A DNA stretch of 64,000 nt from Haematococcus lacustris. Lineage: Eukaryota > Chlorophyta > Chlorophyceae > Chlamydomonadales > Haematococcaceae. The stretch lies in the NCBI GenBank assembly GCA_030144725.1, contig JASKMD010000004.1, forward strand, positions 4,074,060 through 4,138,059, in the 5' to 3' direction. This document shows positions 59,701 through 64,000 of the stretch, one piece after another. The notes beneath the pieces are model-generated. The model saw only the letters and a list, made by a program, of their open reading frames with translations. It searched no databases and was not told where the DNA came from. The translations under genes and the position numbers were made by a program. The stretch's first letter is position 1, and every line of letters starts with the position of its first letter.

Positions 59701-62700
59701 TCCCCCTCATAACTTTCCAACCACTTGGCTGATGGCTGTGAAACAAATTGCACCGTGTAGCTTGTGGTACAACGCACCAGCATACCGAGTTACAGCTCAC
59801 TCCCCTCACTTTTCGGGCCCTTAACCCCAGCCAATAGGTCCAAACTTTGAACAGGACTAGGATACCCTAGACTTGGCCGTTTGGCCTGATTTTTGCACCA
59901 ATCGACGGCATTTTGCAAGGCGCATCCAGCGGTGTGCTCTGCGTGGCCCAAAACTCAAAAACGCGCTTTCTACGCCCCGCCAAAGTTTGGCGTGGGCACT
60001 GAGCCAGGCTCAGGGTGGCACAAGGCGGGTGGGGGGCGTGGGGAGGTGAGCCACACCTGGTGCGGTGCCATGGGGGAGGTGAGAGGGAGCTGTGCACCGA
60101 GTTTCAGGCTGAGCTGAGCAGGGGGCGGGGGGGGTCACCTACGTGGGTGACCCCCCTTGTGTGGGTGGGGGTGAGCCAGGCTGGGTGGCGCGCACGGGAC
60201 TGGCTCCGCGCGTGAGCCGTGACCTCGGGTGACCGGCCGGCACCCCCGGGACACGCCACGGCCCTTGGACCGGCGCGGGGCGCTTCGAAAGTCACACTTG
60301 AGTGAGATGGCTCTGACATTTTTATTTATTCTGCGCCTGGCGCGAGTCGAACCCCGCTGCTCCGGCCTGCGGGACGTTGCCACGTGTCATGGCGACGCGG
60401 GAGGCCCGGGGGTAAACGGCTAAAGGGAGCCCAAGGGGGCTATCCCATGAGAGGGAGGGAGACACACTGAGAGACGCGCACAAGTGTGACGCGCGAGGGA
60501 CCTCACTCTTATCTTGGCTTGCCCGAGGCGCGCATGGTGGCCAGGAGCCATGCAAGCCAAGTTTGAGATTATTCCACGCAGCCAGTAAAAAGATATGGCA
60601 GAAACTGTGAGGGCACCAGGGTGGGGAAGGGTGTATAACCTAACCTTAACCATGAGTTAGTGTACAAACCCTAACCCAAACCCCACACCCTAAGCCCAAA
60701 CTTCGCCAACCCTCCGCCCTTATCCTCTAGAACCCATCCCACGCAAAAAATCGTTTGGGGTTGCACCCCAACTAGTTTAGGTTCACACACTAACCATGAG
60801 TTTGGGTTTGCAACCCAAACCATGAGTTTGTGATACAACCCAAACCGACCCCCACCCCTTATGCCCAAACTTTGCCCACCACCTACCCTTAGCCTCTAGA
60901 CCCCATCCCCCGCAAAAAATCGTTTGGGGTGCAACCTTGACATGGGTCTGGCTTGAGACCCTGGCATGTGACCCACACCTGACCTGCTCCGCTCTCCCCC
61001 TCATAACTTTCCAACCACTTGGCTGATGGCTGTGAAACAAATTGCACCGTGTAGCTTGTGGTACAACGCACCAGCATACCGAGTTACAGCTCACTCCCCT
61101 CACTTTTCGGGCCCTTAACCCCAGCCAATAGGTCCAAACTTTGAACAGGACTAGGATACCCTAGACTTGGCCGTTTGGCCTGATTTTTGCACCAATCGAC
61201 GGCATTTTGCAAGGCGCATCCAGCGGTGTGCTCTGCGTGGCCCAAAACTCAAAAACGCGCTTTCTACGCCCCGCCAAAGTTTGGCGTGGGCACTGAGCCA
61301 GGCTCAGGGTGGCACAAGGCGGGTGGGGGGCGTGGGGAGGTGAGCCACACCTGGTGCGGTGCCATGGGGGAGGTGAGAGGGAGCTGTGCACCGAGTTTCA
61401 GGCTGAGCTGAGCAGGGGGCGGGGGGGGTCACCTACGTGGGTGACCCCCCTTGTGTGGGTGGGGGTGAGCCAGGCTGGGTGGCGCGCACGGGACTGGCTC
61501 CGCGCGTGAGCCGTGACCTCGGGTGACCGGCCGGCACCCCCGGGACACGCCACGGCCCTTGGACCGGCGCGGGGCGCTTCGAAAGTCACACTTGAGTGAG
61601 ATGGCTCTGACATTTTTATTTATTCTGCGCCTGGCGCGAGTCGAACCCCGCTGCTCCGGCCTGCGGGACGTTGCCACGTGTCATGGCGACGCGGGAGGCC
61701 CGGGGGTAAACGGCTAAAGGGAGCCCAAGGGGGCTATCCCATGAGAGGGAGGGAGACACACTGAGAGACGCGCACAAGTGTGACGCGCGAGGGACCTCAC
61801 TCTTATCTTGGCTTGCCCGAGGCGCGCATGGTGGCCAGGAGCCATGCAAGCCAAGTTTGAGATTATTCCACGCAGCCAGTAAAAAGATATGGCAGAAACT
61901 GTGAGGGCACCAGGGTGGGGAAGGGTGTATAACCTAACCTTAACCATGAGTTAGTGTACAAACCCTAACCCAAACCCCACACCCTAAGCCCAAACTTCGC
62001 CAACCCTCCGCCCTTATCCTCTAGAACCCATCCCACGCAAAAAATCGTTTGGGGTTGCACCCCAACTAGTTTAGGTTCACACACTAACCATGAGTTTGGG
62101 TTTGCAACCCAAACCATGAGTTTGTGATACAACCCAAACCGACCCCCACCCCTTATGCCCAAACTTTGCCCACCACCTACCCTTAGCCTCTAGACCCCAT
62201 CCCCCGCAAAAAATCGTTTGGGGTGCAACCTTGACATGGGTCTGGCTTGAGACCCTGGCATGTGACCCACACCTGACCTGCTCCGCTCTCCCCCTCATAA
62301 CTTTCCAACCACTTGGCTGATGGCTGTGAAACAAATTGCACCGTGTAGCTTGTGGTACAACGCACCAGCATACCGAGTTACAGCTCACTCCCCTCACTTT
62401 TCGGGCCCTTAACCCCAGCCAATAGGTCCAAACTTTGAACAGGACTAGGATACCCTAGACTTGGCCGTTTGGCCTGATTTTTGCACCAATCGACGGCATT
62501 TTGCAAGGCGCATCCAGCGGTGTGCTCTGCGTGGCCCAAAACTCAAAAACGCGCTTTCTACGCCCCGCCAAAGTTTGGCGTGGGCACTGAGCCAGGCTCA
62601 GGGTGGCACAAGGCGGGTGGGGGGCGTGGGGAGGTGAGCCACACCTGGTGCGGTGCCATGGGGGAGGTGAGAGGGAGCTGTGCACCGAGTTTCAGGCTGA

Positions 62701-64000
62701 GCTGAGCAGGGGGCGGGGGGGGTCACCTACGTGGGTGACCCCCCTTGTGTGGGTGGGGGTGAGCCAGGCTGGGTGGCGCGCACGGGACTGGCTCCGCGCG
62801 TGAGCCGTGACCTCGGGTGACCGGCCGGCACCCCCGGGACACGCCACGGCCCTTGGACCGGCGCGGGGCGCTTCGAAAGTCACACTTGAGTGAGATGGCT
62901 CTGACATTTTTATTTATTCTGCGCCTGGCGCGAGTCGAACCCCGCTGCTCCGGCCTGCGGGACGTTGCCACGTGTCATGGCGACGCGGGAGGCCCGGGGG
63001 TAAACGGCTAAAGGGAGCCCAAGGGGGCTATCCCATGAGAGGGAGGGAGACACACTGAGAGACGCGCACAAGTGTGACGCGCGAGGGACCTCACTCTTAT
63101 CTTGGCTTGCCCGAGGCGCGCATGGTGGCCAGGAGCCATGCAAGCCAAGTTTGAGATTATTCCACGCAGCCAGTAAAAAGATATGGCAGAAACTGTGAGG
63201 GCACCAGGGTGGGGAAGGGTGTATAACCTAACCTTAACCATGAGTTAGTGTACAAACCCTAACCCAAACCCCACACCCTAAGCCCAAACTTCGCCAACCC
63301 TCCGCCCTTATCCTCTAGAACCCATCCCACGCAAAAAATCGTTTGGGGTTGCACCCCAACTAGTTTAGGTTCACACACTAACCATGAGTTTGGGTTTGCA
63401 ACCCAAACCATGAGTTTGTGATACAACCCAAACCGACCCCCACCCCTTATGCCCAAACTTTGCCCACCACCTACCCTTAGCCTCTAGACCCCATCCCCCG
63501 CAAAAAATCGTTTGGGGTGCAACCTTGACATGGGTCTGGCTTGAGACCCTGGCATGTGACCCACACCTGACCTGCTCCGCTCTCCCCCTCATAACTTTCC
63601 AACCACTTGGCTGATGGCTGTGAAACAAATTGCACCGTGTAGCTTGTGGTACAACGCACCAGCATACCGAGTTACAGCTCACTCCCCTCACTTTTCGGGC
63701 CCTTAACCCCAGCCAATAGGTCCAAACTTTGAACAGGACTAGGATACCCTAGACTTGGCCGTTTGGCCTGATTTTTGCACCAATCGACGGCATTTTGCAA
63801 GGCGCATCCAGCGGTGTGCTCTGCGTGGCCCAAAACTCAAAAACGCGCTTTCTACGCCCCGCCAAAGTTTGGCGTGGGCACTGAGCCAGGCTCAGGGTGG
63901 CACAAGGCGGGTGGGGGGCGTGGGGAGGTGAGCCACACCTGGTGCGGTGCCATGGGGGAGGTGAGAGGGAGCTGTGCACCGAGTTTCAGGCTGAGCTGAG

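Larger units (their letters stand above)
50431..64000 (+). repeat. 1294-bp tandem satellite, ten full-span units and a partial
   Basis: Identical blocks recur every 1294 bp (unit starts at 50431, 51725, 53019, 54313, 55607, then after a short unit 56772, 58066, 59360, 60654, 61948 and 63242). No substitutions were noticed between units. The unit start carries telomere-like CCTAACCTTAACC and AAACCCTAACCCAAACCCC. Inside each unit a segment of about 65 bp occurs twice about 172 bp apart (around GCAAAAAATCGTTTGGGGT). The short frames in it repeat with the unit and have no recognisable domains; I do not call them genes. Homogeneity and telomere-like words suggest a subtelomeric satellite. Confidence 0.95.

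Noticed and set aside
50431..64000. Dozens of 60-106-codon frames recurring every 1294 bp
   Set aside because: They repeat with the satellite unit, overlap on both strands, and show no domain or codon signature.

Overview
The window looks like nuclear DNA of a chlorophycean (volvocalean) green alga. Evidence: GC-rich, Gln/Ala/Pro-rich reading frames, short GT-AG introns, TGTAA motifs, and layers of retroelements and DNA transposons. The style of the repeat-encoded proteins recalls Haematococcus lacustris; that is an inference from memory, not a search. No bacterial-type operon, CRISPR array, rRNA gene or complete tRNA gene is visible. Only one stretch looks like a host gene; almost everything else is mobile or satellite DNA.

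Layout. 1-3.2 kb: two copies of a short DNA transposon with GGTCACCCC ends, flanking a TnpB/Fanzor-like nuclease fragment. 3.9-5.2 kb: a decayed Ty3/gypsy integrase fragment holding a 794-bp hAT-like element with an 8-bp target duplication. 5.2-19.9 kb: a 7.6-kb tandem duplication. Each copy holds an LTR, a decayed LINE (endonuclease, reverse transcriptase with YADD, C-terminal zinc finger) and a Fanzor-like C-terminal reading frame lodged inside the LINE. Copy 1 carries one extra 450-bp foldback element. 19.97-21.04 kb: a five-exon gene on the minus strand (signal peptide, all introns phase 0), cut off at its 3' side by the duplication. 21.7-25.6 kb: a complete but non-autonomous gypsy derivative with 357-bp LTRs.

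27.5-37.6 kb: a GGTCACC-ended transposon of about 3.4 kb that still carries a DDE-type transposase gene (now frameshifted), with a 6.7-kb gypsy chromovirus (element B, minus strand) inserted in one of its introns. 38.5-45.2 kb: a second, nearly identical chromovirus (element A, plus strand) inserted in another copy of the 450-bp foldback element. Both chromoviruses have 191-bp LTRs, 5-bp target duplications, a 632-aa Gag and a 1300-aa Pol in the same frame, separated only by one TAG codon and 60 open nucleotides. That arrangement suggests stop-codon readthrough.

46.3-49.9 kb: further GGTCACC-ended elements nested in one another; removing the inner one together with one 4-bp duplication restores a coiled-coil reading frame. 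49.9-50.4 kb: a 500-N gap. 50.4-64 kb: a nearly perfect tandem satellite with a 1294-bp unit that carries telomere-like CCCTAACCC motifs, so possibly subtelomeric.

Insertion order can be read from the nesting: foldback element before gypsy A; GGTCACC transposon before gypsy B; hAT-like element into an old gypsy remnant; LINE decay before the tandem duplication. Identical LTRs imply that the two chromoviruses are very recent.
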